Part shown: positions 1-8,905 of the stretch, in pieces
How positions within the stretch are numbered: position 1 is the stretch's first letter
Layout: every line of letters starts with the position of its first letter
Source: Clostridiales bacterium
GTDB taxonomy: Bacteria > Bacillota > Sulfobacillia > Sulfobacillales > Sulfobacillaceae
Length of the DNA stretch: 32,527 nt
Assembly (NCBI GenBank): GCA_027365485.1
Contig: DAHXNH010000293.1
Coordinates: 1 to 32,527, forward strand
Reading direction: 5' to 3'
Made by a program: the position numbers and the translations under genes
The notes under the pieces: generated by a model
Seen by the model: the letters and a program-made list of their open reading frames with translations, nothing else
Database searches by the model: none
What the model was told of the DNA's origin: nothing

Positions 1-6
1 GGTGAG

Positions 7-14
7 AAAGGAGG
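7..14 (+). promoter_or_regulatory. Shine-Dalgarno site of the SASP gene
   Basis: AAAGGAGG lies 7 nt upstream of the GTG at 22. It is a near-perfect ribosome site and fixes the GTG as the start of the first gene. No promoter can be seen because the window begins just before it. Confidence 0.75.
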
Positions 15-21
15 CGGTGCG

Positions 22-222
22 GTGGCCAAAACGACGGGGGATCAAGAAGAGCAGAGATTGCGACTAGAGCGCAAGATTGCCGCCGCCAAAGCGCTCGGAT
101 TGTGGGAAAAGATCCTCGATGAGGGCTGGGGTGGACTAACCAGTCGTGAATCGGGAGCTATTGGGGCGTTTGTTGCCCACCGCTTACCTGTATCCGACGA
201 TTTTGCCCCGCCGCTACCCTGA
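22..222 (+). CDS. Small acid-soluble spore protein, alpha/beta type
   Basis: Encodes 66 residues from a GTG start. Alpha/beta-type SASPs coat and protect DNA in the dormant spore and are degraded at germination. Visible in the sequence: a charged N-terminus, then a helix-turn block with the hallmark GWGGL (residues 35-39) followed by SRESGAIG and a second helix. This matches the order of the SspF/SspH-like branch (a lysine-rich helix, then GWGG, then a Gly-containing second helix). The length fits the family. The C-terminal tail, rich in Pro and Asp, is unusual. The stop is followed after 19 nt by the next gene, so the two may be cotranscribed. A spore gene at the head of a housekeeping run is curious, but no internal terminator separates them. 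The family call is from motif recognition only. Confidence 0.72.
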   Translation: MAKTTGDQEEQRLRLERKIAAAKALGLWEKILDEGWGGLTSRESGAIGAFVAHRLPVSDDFAPPLP

Positions 223-241
223 AGAAAGAGGAGAAGGTTCA

Positions 242-979
242 GTGTATTGGCAACAGTTGAGCACCAAGGAGTTTGCTGACCGGGTGGTGGGCAGGGCGGA
301 CACGGTCTTGATTCCAGTAGGCAGTGTGGAGGCCCACGGACCGCATTTACCTCTGGGAGCGGATAATCTGACTCCGGAAGCGATTTGTCAGAGGATCGAA
401 CGAGGGCATCCGGACCGGATCGTAGTTGCGCCGACGATAGCCTACGGACACACCTGGGAGTTGGCCAAATGGCCGGGTACGCTCTCACTTTCCAGTCGTC
501 TCGTCGCTGACTATGCCACTGAGGTCGGGCAGGCGATGGTGGCTTGGGGAATGCGTCAGGTGATTTTTGTCAATGGCCACGGAGGCAATGTGGGGCCGCT
601 GACCGAAGCCATGGAGCGCATTGCTGAGTCTTCGGCGCGGGTCTTGCTCATTAACTGGTGGCTGGATTTTAGTCAAGACATTCTTACCGTGACCACCGGC
701 CAGGGTCATGCCGGCGAGGACGAGACATCGGCGCTGTTGGCCGTTTGTCCCGATTTGGTAGATATGACAGCAGCTCAACAAAATCCCAACCGAATGCGAT
801 GGACGGGGATGAAAGCTCAGGATATTTTGGACAGGAAATTCCGCCATGCGCTGACCGGAAACGCTAAGTTGGCCAGTCAGGCAAAAGGCGAGGCCATTTT
901 AAATCTGGTGGAGCAACGGATTTTTCAACTGCTGGATGACCTGTGGGCGGATCGTTTATTTGATGAACGGAGGGATTAA
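242..979 (+). CDS. Creatininase-family metal-dependent amidohydrolase
   Basis: Encodes 245 residues from GTG 242, chosen because AGAGGAG lies just upstream. A longer in-frame start at 146 would run inside the SASP gene. Creatininase-family enzymes use two metal ions to open cyclic or linear amides; members include creatininase, the formamide hydrolase of riboflavin/F420 synthesis and MftE. The metal ligands are visible: E30 and H32 in a GSVEAHGPHLPLGAD block ending at D41, H113 in NGHGGN, and E159 in HAGEDETS. All residues needed for catalysis therefore appear intact. The substrate cannot be deduced. No riboflavin, F420 or mycofactocin genes are nearby. The next gene starts 2 nt after the stop and encodes an aminotransferase, so a joint role in nitrogen metabolism is possible but only inferred. 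Confidence 0.85.
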   Translation: MYWQQLSTKEFADRVVGRADTVLIPVGSVEAHGPHLPLGADNLTPEAICQRIERGHPDRIVVAPTIAYGHTWELAKWPGTLSLSSRLVADYATEVGQAMVAWGMRQVIFVNGHGGNVGPLTEAMERIAESSARVLLINWWLDFSQDILTVTTGQGHAGEDETSALLAVCPDLVDMTAAQQNPNRMRWTGMKAQDILDRKFRHALTGNAKLASQAKGEAILNLVEQRIFQLLDDLWADRLFDERRD

Positions 980-981
980 GG

Positions 982-2178
982 GTGCCACTCAGCGTGACCG
1001 ACCGGCTCAAACAATTGAGCCCTTCGCCGACGATGGCGATAGACGCCAAAGTTAAGAGCCTGATTCGTGACGGACGGGATGTCATTAATCTTACTGCGGG
1101 GGAGCCCGATTTTGACACTCCGAGTGCCATACGTCAAGCGGCGGTGGCCGCCATGGAGAAAGGAGAAACGCGGTATACTCCGGCCGGGGGGACCCAAGAG
1201 CTCAAGCGGGCGGTGTCGGATAGGCTGCAAAAAGATACCGGTCTTACCTATCAACCGGAAGAAATCTTGGTGTCGGTCGGCGCCAAGCACTCTTTGTATA
1301 ACGCGGTGATGGCGCTAGTGTCTCCGGGCGACGGAGTCTTAGTGCCGGTGCCCTATTGGGTCACCTATCCCGAACAAGTGCGCTTGGCCGACGGGATCTT
1401 CGAACCGGTAAACATCGCGGCGGAGCGGCAGGGGGAATTGTCGGCGAAGGATTTAGAAGCGGCGATTACGCCTAAAAGTCGCGGTTTGATCTTAAATTCT
1501 CCCAGCAATCCGTCGGGGGCGGTGATTGAGTCCGGTGAATTACAGGCTATCGCTGAGTTCGTGATCGAGCATGATCTTTGGGTGCTTTCGGATGAAATAT
1601 ATGGTCGACTGGTTTACGAGGGTGCCGAACAACGTTCGATCGCCAGCTTTCGGGGCATGCGCGAGCGGACCATCGTGATCAACGGCGTCTCGAAGGCCTA
1701 CGCGATGACCGGTTGGCGGATAGGGTATGCGGCCGGACCCAAGGAAGTCATCTCGGCGATGGCCAATTTGCAGTCGCAATCGACATCGAATCCTAGCAGC
1801 ATTTCGCAAGCTGCGGCTGTGGCGGCATTGACTGGAGACCAGGGACCGGTGGACACGATGCGTTTGAACTTCGACCAAAGGCGTCGTTATACCTTGGAGC
1901 GGATTGACCGGATCACGGGGTTAACCGCGGCATCTCCCAAAGGCGCCTTTTATCTCTGGGTGGATCTGTCGCCGTGGCTGGGCAAGGAGATAGCCGGGCG
2001 GCGGATTGAAAACGGGGATGACCTCGCCTTCGTGCTGCTCGAAGAAGCGGGGGTGGGGGTGGTCCCGGGTTCGGGTTTTGGGGTCGATGACCACTTTCGG
2101 CTGTCCTATGCCACCTCGATGAAATTGTTGGCCGATGCCATGGATCGGATGCAACGGCTGCTGGGCTCGGTGGAATGA
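982..2178 (+). CDS. Class I PLP-dependent aminotransferase (aspartate aminotransferase-like)
   Basis: Encodes 398 residues from GTG 982, with CGGAGGG about 8 nt upstream inside the end of the previous gene. Fold-type I aminotransferases of the AspB group exchange amino groups between aspartate and 2-oxoglutarate in the cytoplasm. Landmarks: LTAGEPDFDTP near residues 37-47, YTPAGG at 65-70 (substrate domain), NSPSNPSGA at 172-180, SDEIYG at 203-208 (Asp and Tyr contacting the cofactor), the Schiff-base Lys K238 in NGVSKAYAMTGWRIGY, and a C-terminal FRLSYATS carrying the carboxylate-binding Arg. The length is typical. The gene overlaps the next start by 4 nt (ATGA). Substrate choice (aspartate, or a related acid or prephenate) cannot be read from the sequence, so I give no symbol. 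Confidence 0.88.
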   Translation: MPLSVTDRLKQLSPSPTMAIDAKVKSLIRDGRDVINLTAGEPDFDTPSAIRQAAVAAMEKGETRYTPAGGTQELKRAVSDRLQKDTGLTYQPEEILVSVGAKHSLYNAVMALVSPGDGVLVPVPYWVTYPEQVRLADGIFEPVNIAAERQGELSAKDLEAAITPKSRGLILNSPSNPSGAVIESGELQAIAEFVIEHDLWVLSDEIYGRLVYEGAEQRSIASFRGMRERTIVINGVSKAYAMTGWRIGYAAGPKEVISAMANLQSQSTSNPSSISQAAAVAALTGDQGPVDTMRLNFDQRRRYTLERIDRITGLTAASPKGAFYLWVDLSPWLGKEIAGRRIENGDDLAFVLLEEAGVGVVPGSGFGVDDHFRLSYATSMKLLADAMDRMQRLLGSVE

Positions 2179-3545
2179 CGCCTTTCCAATCGGTGGCGGT
2201 GGTGGGGCTCGGCGTGAATAACCGACCGTTGGTTCCGTACTGGGTGGGGCGGGGAGCTTCGGTGGTGGTGGCAGATAGGCGGTCTTCTGAAGCTCTCTCG
2301 GACGATCTTAGGCCATGGCTGGATGGGTCACATTTGACGATTTATGGCGGTGGCGACTATCTGGACCAATTGGTTCGCGATCCCACCATTCAAGTGGCAT
2401 ATTTGACTCCGGGGATGGTGAAAGATCTCCCCCAAATTCGCGCGTTGGCGGAGCGCGGCATTGCTCTGAGTTCGGAGACGGACTTGTTTTTGGCTGAGTC
2501 GCCGGCTCCGGTGTTGGGCATTACCGGTTCTGCTGGCAAGACTACGACCACGACTTTGATTGGGCACGCGCTGGCAGCCAGCGGGGTCGACGTGGTGGTC
2601 GGGGGCAACATCGGCCGCTCTTTACTGCCGGAACTAGGGGGGTTGAAGCCGTCTATGTGGGCGGTCATGGAACTTTCCAGCTTCCAATTAGACCTGGTCG
2701 AGCGAAGTCCACACGGGGCGGTCTGGCTCAATTTGGCGCCGAATCACCTCGACATCCACGGCAGCATGGAAGCTTATACCAAGGCCAAACGGCATATTAT
2801 CGAGTTTCAAAGCCGAGACGATTGGGCCGTGTTGCCTTGGGATGACGGGGCGGTGCTGACTCCCGCCGAAAACTTTGGTGGACAGCGCTACTACGTGAGT
2901 CTCGACCAGCCGGTACCGGTGGGGGCGTTTTTGGCAGAAGGCTCCCTCTGGTGGCGGCCCGAACGAGGGATGGCGGCGCAAGCCGTAGTTTCGGCCAGCC
3001 GGGTGCTGTTGCCCGGCCGTCACAATCTGTTCAATGTTTTGGCGGCGACCGCCGCAGTGATGCTGGCCGGGGGTCACAGGGAGGCGATGGCCGAAGTCGT
3101 CCAAACCTTTCGTGGCGTGGCTCATCGCTTGGAGACGGTGCGAAGGGTAGACGATGTCGTGTATATCAACGATTCGATTGCAACCGCGCCGGATCGAACG
3201 TTTGCCGCTTTGGCTGCATTGAAAGGACCCATTGTGTTGATTGCCGGCGGCTATGACAAGCATTTGGATTATCGAGAATTTGGTCAGCGAGTCGTTTCGG
3301 CTCCGGTGCGCTCGGTGATTCTGTTGGGGCAGACGGCCGACAAGATCGCTATGGCCTTAACTGAGGCCGGGGCGGATTTGCCGATACGGCGGGCGGAGAG
3401 CTTAGAAGCGGCCGTTGACCAGGCTCGGGCCGAAGCCGAGGCTGGCGATACCGTCTTGTTATCGCCAGCATCCGCCAGTTATGATATGTTTAGCAATTTT
3501 GAAGAGCGCGGCCAGCGGTTTCGTGAAATCGTGGACAATCTATAG
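2175..3545 (+). CDS. murD: UDP-N-acetylmuramoyl-alanine--glutamate ligase (MurD)
   Basis: Encodes 456 residues; the ATG overlaps the upstream stop by 4 nt. MurD adds glutamate to UDP-MurNAc-L-Ala in the cytoplasmic stage of peptidoglycan synthesis, using ATP. Domain order is normal: N-terminal Rossmann UDP-binding domain (residues 1-100), central ATPase with P-loop GITGSAGKTTTTT (115-127), ELSSFQLD, APNHLDIH, then a C-terminal domain with GGYDKHLDY (K362) and SPASASYDMFSNFEERG. One deviation stands out: the family motif NDSKATN reads N332-D333-S334-I335-A-T, so the lysine equivalent to E. coli Lys319 is isoleucine. Other ligand contacts appear kept. murD normally sits in the dcw cluster; here it lies between an aminotransferase and typA. 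The isomer of glutamate used cannot be settled from sequence. Confidence 0.9.
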   Translation: MTPFQSVAVVGLGVNNRPLVPYWVGRGASVVVADRRSSEALSDDLRPWLDGSHLTIYGGGDYLDQLVRDPTIQVAYLTPGMVKDLPQIRALAERGIALSSETDLFLAESPAPVLGITGSAGKTTTTTLIGHALAASGVDVVVGGNIGRSLLPELGGLKPSMWAVMELSSFQLDLVERSPHGAVWLNLAPNHLDIHGSMEAYTKAKRHIIEFQSRDDWAVLPWDDGAVLTPAENFGGQRYYVSLDQPVPVGAFLAEGSLWWRPERGMAAQAVVSASRVLLPGRHNLFNVLAATAAVMLAGGHREAMAEVVQTFRGVAHRLETVRRVDDVVYINDSIATAPDRTFAALAALKGPIVLIAGGYDKHLDYREFGQRVVSAPVRSVILLGQTADKIAMALTEAGADLPIRRAESLEAAVDQARAEAEAGDTVLLSPASASYDMFSNFEERGQRFREIVDNL

Positions 3546-3590
3546 GTGAACCAGCGGAACGGACAGTTCCCAAATTTTGGAGGTTGAGCA

Positions 3591-5426
3591 TTGGCTGAGA
3601 TAGAACGAACAGATTTAAGAAATATTGCGATCATCGCTCACGTTGACCATGGCAAGACCACCTTGGTGGATGCGATGTTGAAACAAAGTGGGATATTCCG
3701 GGATCCCAGCCATCAGAGCGAGCGCATGATGGATACCAACGATCTGGAGCGCGAGCGTGGTATTACCATTTTGTCGAAGACGACAGCGGTAGTCTATCGC
3801 GGGATTACTATTAATATCGTGGATACGCCCGGACACGCCGACTTTGGGGGAGAAGTGGAACGAATTTTGTCCATGGTGGACGGGGCGCTGTTGATCGTCG
3901 ATGCTAACGAAGGCCCGATGCCGCAAACGCGCTACGTCCTGCAGAAGGCGTTGCAATCGGGGCTGAAACCGGTAGTGGTGCTTAATAAGATGGACCGCGA
4001 GGGAGCACGCCCTGAGGAAGTATTGGACTCGGTTTTGGAACTGTTTATGGACTTGGAGGCCACCGACGCCCAATTGGAGTTTCCGGTGGTTTATGCGAGC
4101 GCCAAACAGGGCATTGCCTCGCTCGAACGGACCATGGCGGAAGCGGGAGACCTGGAATGCTTGTTTGAGACGATCTTAGACGCGATTCCCATCCCCCACG
4201 GCGATGAGGATGGATCGCTGCAACTGTTGGTGACCACCCTGGACCACGATGACTACTTGGGGCGGATGGCGATTGGTCGAGTGCGCCAAGGGAAGTTGGC
4301 GGCCAACCAAATCGTGGGCGTGATTGCACACGACGGCTCGATGAGCCGAACCCGGATTACCAAAGTTTTTGGCCGAATGGGGTTGAAGCGGGTAGAAATG
4401 GAGACCGCCCGGGTAGGTGACATCATTACCTTGGCCGGATTGGAAGGCGTCACCATTGGCGAGACGGTGACCGATGCCGACAATCCTTCGGCACTGCCCC
4501 CGATTGTCGTCGATGAACCGACGCTTACCATCCTGGTGGGCGTGAATACGAGTCCCTTTGCCGGCCAAGAAGGTCAATTTGTGACCTCGCGTCAACTGCG
4601 GGACCGGTTGTTCCGAGAAGCCGAACGCAACGTGGCTTTACGGGTCGAAGAGACGGAAGATGCAGAAGTCTTTCGCGTGTCTGGTCGTGGCGAATTGCAT
4701 TTGGGGATTTTGCTGGAAGAGATGCGGCGAGAAGGCTACGAGATTGAGGTGGCCAAGCCCGAAGTCATTCTTCATGAGACTGCCGAAGGGCGCATGGAAC
4801 CGATGGAACGGCTGTATTTAGATGTGCCTGACGAATATGTGGGCGTGGTCATGGAACTCTTGGGACCAAGGCGGGCAGAAATGCAGGCGATGGCGCCAGC
4901 AGGCCCAGGGCAAACCCGGATGGAATTTGTCATTCCGGCTCGCGGCCTCTTAGGGTTTCGTTCGGCCTTCGTTAACCAGACGCGCGGCTATGGCATTATG
5001 AATCATCTCTACGAAGGCTACGCCCCGTATCAGGGGGTGATCGAGGAATATCCCCGGGGCGCGCTGGTGGCGATGGAAACGGGGTCGACGACGTCTTATG
5101 CCCTAGATAACGCGCAAGAACGGGGAGTACTGTTCGTCGGCCCGGGCACGCCGGTATACGTAGGGATGGTGGTGGGAGAAAATAGCCGACCTACGGATTT
5201 GGAATTAAACGTGTGCAAGAAAAAGCATGTGACCAACATGCGCGCTTCCAATTCCGATGAGGGCGTGCATTTGACTCCGCCTCGGGCGCTATCCCTGGAT
5301 CAAGCGCTTGAATACGTGAAGAACGACGAACTGGTCGAAATTACTCCCACCAACGTGCGTTTGCGCAAGGCGACATTGGACCGGAATCTGCGCAAGCGTG
5401 AGACTAAAGTCAGTCGGACGGTGTAG
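3591..5426 (+). CDS. typA: Ribosome-associated translational GTPase TypA/BipA
   Basis: Encodes 611 residues from TTG 3591, preceded by TTTTGGAGGTTG, a strong ribosome site about 7 nt away. TypA/BipA is an elongation-factor-like GTPase that binds the 70S ribosome and supports growth under cold and other stress and large-subunit assembly. Seen: P-loop AHVDHGKT (residues 16-23), the RERGITI switch I element, [14 protein letters not shown] (G3), NKMDR (G4), then EF-G-like domains and the family-specific C-terminal region with [16 protein letters not shown] and [10 protein letters not shown]. The length is standard. The 45-nt gap after murD holds no terminator, so readthrough is likely. The next gene starts 1 nt after this stop. 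Confidence 0.95.
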   Translation: MAEIERTDLRNIAIIAHVDHGKTTLVDAMLKQSGIFRDPSHQSERMMDTNDLERERGITILSKTTAVVYRGITINIVDTPGHADFGGEVERILSMVDGALLIVDANEGPMPQTRYVLQKALQSGLKPVVVLNKMDREGARPEEVLDSVLELFMDLEATDAQLEFPVVYASAKQGIASLERTMAEAGDLECLFETILDAIPIPHGDEDGSLQLLVTTLDHDDYLGRMAIGRVRQGKLAANQIVGVIAHDGSMSRTRITKVFGRMGLKRVEMETARVGDIITLAGLEGVTIGETVTDADNPSALPPIVVDEPTLTILVGVNTSPFAGQEGQFVTSRQLRDRLFREAERNVALRVEETEDAEVFRVSGRGELHLGILLEEMRREGYEIEVAKPEVILHETAEGRMEPMERLYLDVPDEYVGVVMELLGPRRAEMQAMAPAGPGQTRMEFVIPARGLLGFRSAFVNQTRGYGIMNHLYEGYAPYQGVIEEYPRGALVAMETGSTTSYALDNAQERGVLFVGPGTPVYVGMVVGENSRPTDLELNVCKKKHVTNMRASNSDEGVHLTPPRALSLDQALEYVKNDELVEITPTNVRLRKATLDRNLRKRETKVSRTV

Positions 5427-5427
5427 G

Positions 5428-8256
5428 GTGGGACCGGTCTGGACCATTTTTTCAGGCTATTCTTTGTTGCGCTCAATGTGGCCGATGGACCGAGGGTTAC
5501 AGCGTTTGAGCGAGCAGGGATTTCGCCACGTGGCCCTGGCCGATTTTCAGACGATGGCGGGCGTGGAGCAGTTTGACCGATTGGCGCGGGGCTATGGTCT
5601 GGAACCGTGGCTGGGAGTGACGCTGATGGCATCTGGCCCGGGTGGGTTGGTCTTTCCGGTTCGGCTGTTTGGGCTCAGCCAGCGCGGATATCGCCTGTGC
5701 TGCCAGGCGGTGAGCGATGAGGCCGGGAGGCGCTTGGATCAATTGGCGGATAAGGATCTTGGGCTCTCCTTGCCGCCCGAGAGCATCTTAGCCGGGAAGA
5801 GTCACGATGCTTGGCTGAAGAACTTTGGCTGGGTGGCCGAAGAGGTGTTGCCAAACGCCCGCGGGCAAAGCCATCGGGGGTGGATTTCCGTGCCCTATTG
5901 GCCCGTTCGCTATCTCCAAGCCAGTGATTTTAAAGCGTATCAAATGCTGTGCAGGATTGGCGAACATGCGGTGGAACCCGACGCTCGAGCGGCTCCCGAG
6001 GCTCTTAGCTGGCGGCAAATGTTCGCGAGTGTGGACCCGTTTCCGTTTGAGCACGCACCCACGGTTTTACCCAACGAGGGCTATCAAATTCCGCGCAGTG
6101 CGTCGACTTTGGAAGAGGAATTTGCGTCCCTCCGTCGTCAGGCTGAACAAGGCTTGAAAGCGCGATATTCGGATGCACATCATGGCCGTGAACGTCTCCT
6201 GCACGAATTGGGAATCATCCGACAACTGGGCTTTCAAGGATATTTTCTGTTGGTGTCTGAGCTCACGGATTGGGCGCGTTCGACCGGTATTCGGATCGGT
6301 CCGGGGCGGGGATCGGCGGCGGGCTCATTGGTTTCCTATGCGCTTGGCATTACCGAAGTGGATCCCTTAAAGTACGGCCTCATATTCGAGCGTTTTTTGA
6401 ATCCGGAACGCGGCGGTCTTCCCGATATCGACCTCGATGTAGACTATTCAAGGCGTACGGAAATATTAGATCACCTTCGAGATCGCTGGGGCAATCAGCG
6501 CGTCGCTCAGATCGGTGCGTACGGCACCTTGGGTGCTCGGGCGGTGTTGCGTGATGTGGCCAGGGCAAAAAAAATCGCCCCTGAGGTCGTGCAACGAGTC
6601 ATGGCGTCTTTAGACATCGACGGATCGACCTCGCTCGTCGGCCAACACCAAAAGTTGGCGGCGAGGCTTTCGACCGCCGATCCCGACGGGGACTGGCTGG
6701 AAATGGCGGAGGCGCTGGAGGGGTTGCCACGTCACGCCTCCATCCACGCCGCCGGGGTGGTGATCGCTCCCGATAAAGTGACTGATTTCGTGCCGGTGAC
6801 GATGACGGATGGGCACTTTATCACCCAAATGGAGATGGCTTCGGTCGAACGTTTGGGCTTAGTCAAACTCGATGTGCTGGGGTTGAGAACGCTTTCGGTG
6901 TTGGATCAGGCTGAACGTTGGATTCGCCAGAGTGGCCATACGACCAGGATCGAGAGCGTGCCTGAGGCGGATGCAAAGACGCTCAGGCTGTTGGCTCAGG
7001 CGGATACTGACGGAGTCTTTCAACTGGATGGCAGCGGCGTCAAGCGTCTTTTGGAGGAGATGAGGCCGCGGCATTTGACCGAAGTGATGGCGGTGGTAGC
7101 GTTGTATCGTCCCGGGCCGATGGAGGCCATTCCGCAATACTTGGCGGGTCGGCGTAGTCCGAGTCCGCACGCGAAAGATTCGGTCGACGAGATCTTACGC
7201 GAGACTTACGGAGTCATGGTCTATCAAGAACAACTGATGGCCATGGTCCGGGCATTAGCCGGGTACAGTTGGGCGGAAGCCGATCAATTTCGTCGCGCGG
7301 TCAGCAAACGCGACCACCAATTGATGGCGATGGAGGAAGAGAGGCTGTTGGCCCGGCTGGATGCGGGTGCCATGGAGGCAAACACCGCTAAAAAATGGGT
7401 GAGCCGGATTCATGCCTTTGCGGATTACGGATTTAATAAGTCGCATGCCGCCGCCTACGGGCTCTTGGCCTACTATCTGGCTTATCTCAAAGCGCATTGG
7501 CCCTTGGCTTTCTGGGCGGCAGAGTTATCCTCGTTGGGCGGATGGAACGAGCGCATGCACCGTGAAATGCGTCAGATAGTGGGCAGTGGGATAGCGATTC
7601 GACTGCCCGAAATTAATCTTAGTGGCGTCGGATTTCGCCCGGACGATGGGGAGCCGGGATTAATCGCCGGGCTCGACCTGGTCCGCGGGGTGGGGGTGGA
7701 TCAGGCCCGTCGAGTCGTGGAAGAACGGGAACGTAATGGACCCTACCGCGACTATGACGACTACCGTCAGCGCATGGGCCTCAGAGTCGAACCGAGGACC
7801 GAACAGGCACTGAAAGAGGCTCGAGTGTTTCGTCGCTTAGTCGGCAGCGACGGCGGATCGGAGCAGTTAAGTCTTTTTGCTCAAGAGTCAAAGCCCGGGG
7901 ATAAGCCCCAAGTGGTCGACTGCCTGGCCAGTTTTGGCTGGCCGTGGCCAGTGCCTGAGGGACCGATTTATTTTGCGACGTTCGATGAGGCAGCCGAGCG
8001 GGCGCAGTTGAGTGAGGATCTGGCCCATTGGGCCCGGCAACATCCCGGAAGGTGGCCGCTGGTGCAGGTGATGGATAAGAATCGGGGGAAACGGTGGCCG
8101 TTTACGGTGTCCGGCCACTTCACCGACCTCGATACCTTGCGCGAGATCGAAGGAATCCGCCGAGTGTCCCGACAAGTGCGCGAGCTCGATAGGGTGACGG
8201 AGGTGGGCGAGACGGTGGTGGCATTGGATGGACTCAAAGAGGAGCGACCCCGATGA
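5428..8256 (+). CDS. dnaE: DNA polymerase III alpha subunit, DnaE type, with degenerate PHP domain
   Basis: Encodes 942 residues from GTG 5428, right after the typA stop; no good ribosome site is present, so translation is probably coupled. DnaE-type polymerases are C-family replicative or lesion-bypass enzymes. The polymerase core looks active: GPGRGSAAGS (291-300), PDIDLD with D333, D335 and D337, HAAG at 440-443, and D482 in VKLDVLGLR. FADYGFNKSHAAAYG also matches the family. EQLSLF (812-817) resembles a sliding-clamp-binding motif. Odd points: the PHP domain starts IFSGYSLLRS where the family has a HLHxHTEYSLLDG-type block, and ALADFQTM replaces ALTDHGNM, so the metal-binding histidines are gone. 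The protein is about 200 residues shorter than a standard DnaE, mostly at the C-terminus where the OB fold and clamp-loader-binding regions lie. It may serve as a secondary polymerase beside PolC. Confidence 0.9.
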   Translation: MGPVWTIFSGYSLLRSMWPMDRGLQRLSEQGFRHVALADFQTMAGVEQFDRLARGYGLEPWLGVTLMASGPGGLVFPVRLFGLSQRGYRLCCQAVSDEAGRRLDQLADKDLGLSLPPESILAGKSHDAWLKNFGWVAEEVLPNARGQSHRGWISVPYWPVRYLQASDFKAYQMLCRIGEHAVEPDARAAPEALSWRQMFASVDPFPFEHAPTVLPNEGYQIPRSASTLEEEFASLRRQAEQGLKARYSDAHHGRERLLHELGIIRQLGFQGYFLLVSELTDWARSTGIRIGPGRGSAAGSLVSYALGITEVDPLKYGLIFERFLNPERGGLPDIDLDVDYSRRTEILDHLRDRWGNQRVAQIGAYGTLGARAVLRDVARAKKIAPEVVQRVMASLDIDGSTSLVGQHQKLAARLSTADPDGDWLEMAEALEGLPRHASIHAAGVVIAPDKVTDFVPVTMTDGHFITQMEMASVERLGLVKLDVLGLRTLSVLDQAERWIRQSGHTTRIESVPEADAKTLRLLAQADTDGVFQLDGSGVKRLLEEMRPRHLTEVMAVVALYRPGPMEAIPQYLAGRRSPSPHAKDSVDEILRETYGVMVYQEQLMAMVRALAGYSWAEADQFRRAVSKRDHQLMAMEEERLLARLDAGAMEANTAKKWVSRIHAFADYGFNKSHAAAYGLLAYYLAYLKAHWPLAFWAAELSSLGGWNERMHREMRQIVGSGIAIRLPEINLSGVGFRPDDGEPGLIAGLDLVRGVGVDQARRVVEERERNGPYRDYDDYRQRMGLRVEPRTEQALKEARVFRRLVGSDGGSEQLSLFAQESKPGDKPQVVDCLASFGWPWPVPEGPIYFATFDEAAERAQLSEDLAHWARQHPGRWPLVQVMDKNRGKRWPFTVSGHFTDLDTLREIEGIRRVSRQVRELDRVTEVGETVVALDGLKEERPR

Positions 8257-8867
8257 AACAGACACCGAATCACAAACGGAGAAAGAAAGCGGCGGGACGA
8301 AGTTCAACGCAAGCGATTAGGACGGCGGCCATGGTCAGTCACTTGACACCGCCGCCTGGGACAGTGATGGCAGCGTATCCCGCTTGGCGCGATCGCGTCT
8401 ACCGTGGATCGTTGTGGACTTTGTCTTTGGTGTTCTTGGCGGTGGCAGTGGCAATTGTATGGAGTCATCAGGAGATCGCGGAAATTGCGGTTGCAGCCGG
8501 CGTGTTGGCTAATCTGTGGGCCTCATGGACCTTTTTAGTATGGGTTCCCAAATGGCGCTGGATCGTGCGGATTTTAGCCTTCGTCTCGCTCTTTGGCTGG
8601 GCGACGGGTTTGCCGTTTTTATTATGGGGCGGAATGCTAGCGGCCACTGCCATTATGGCCGCCAAGGAGTATCATTGTTTTAAGTTTTGGACCGGGCGTT
8701 ATTTGCCTTGGGTCAGTTTGGCAGCCGGGGTAGCTTGGCTGATTGGATCCGGCATTCCCATGGTGGTGTTGCTTATGGCTTTGTCGGGCGGGTGGATGGC
8801 CTTGTTGTGGGAACGCTCTAAAATGCCATTGTTTGAGGTCAACGTTGAGCAAGAGACATCGTCTTGA
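8253..8867 (+). CDS. Integral membrane protein, possibly DUF2301-like
   Basis: Encodes 204 residues; the ATG overlaps the dnaE stop by 4 nt, indicating translational coupling. The first 45 residues are basic and polar and probably cytoplasmic. They are followed by about six hydrophobic segments (near residues 52-70, 75-95, 105-120, 122-135, 150-168 and 170-185). The fourth is followed by AAKEYHCFKF, which resembles the Lys-Glu...Cys-Phe signature I associate with DUF2301 membrane proteins; that link is from memory and tentative. No catalytic motif is evident, and no function is proposed. Its stop overlaps a weak upstream TTG for the methyltransferase, so both belong to the same transcript. 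Confidence 0.72.
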   Translation: MKQTPNHKRRKKAAGRSSTQAIRTAAMVSHLTPPPGTVMAAYPAWRDRVYRGSLWTLSLVFLAVAVAIVWSHQEIAEIAVAAGVLANLWASWTFLVWVPKWRWIVRILAFVSLFGWATGLPFLLWGGMLAATAIMAAKEYHCFKFWTGRYLPWVSLAAGVAWLIGSGIPMVVLLMALSGGWMALLWERSKMPLFEVNVEQETSS

Positions 8868-8905
8868 CCGAGAGTCTCGGCCACAGGCGTGAAAGGGAGA
8901 GATCA

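Noticed and set aside
7888-8307. 139-codon minus-strand frame opposite the dnaE end
   Set aside because: It is a shadow of the dnaE coding frame with no ribosome site.
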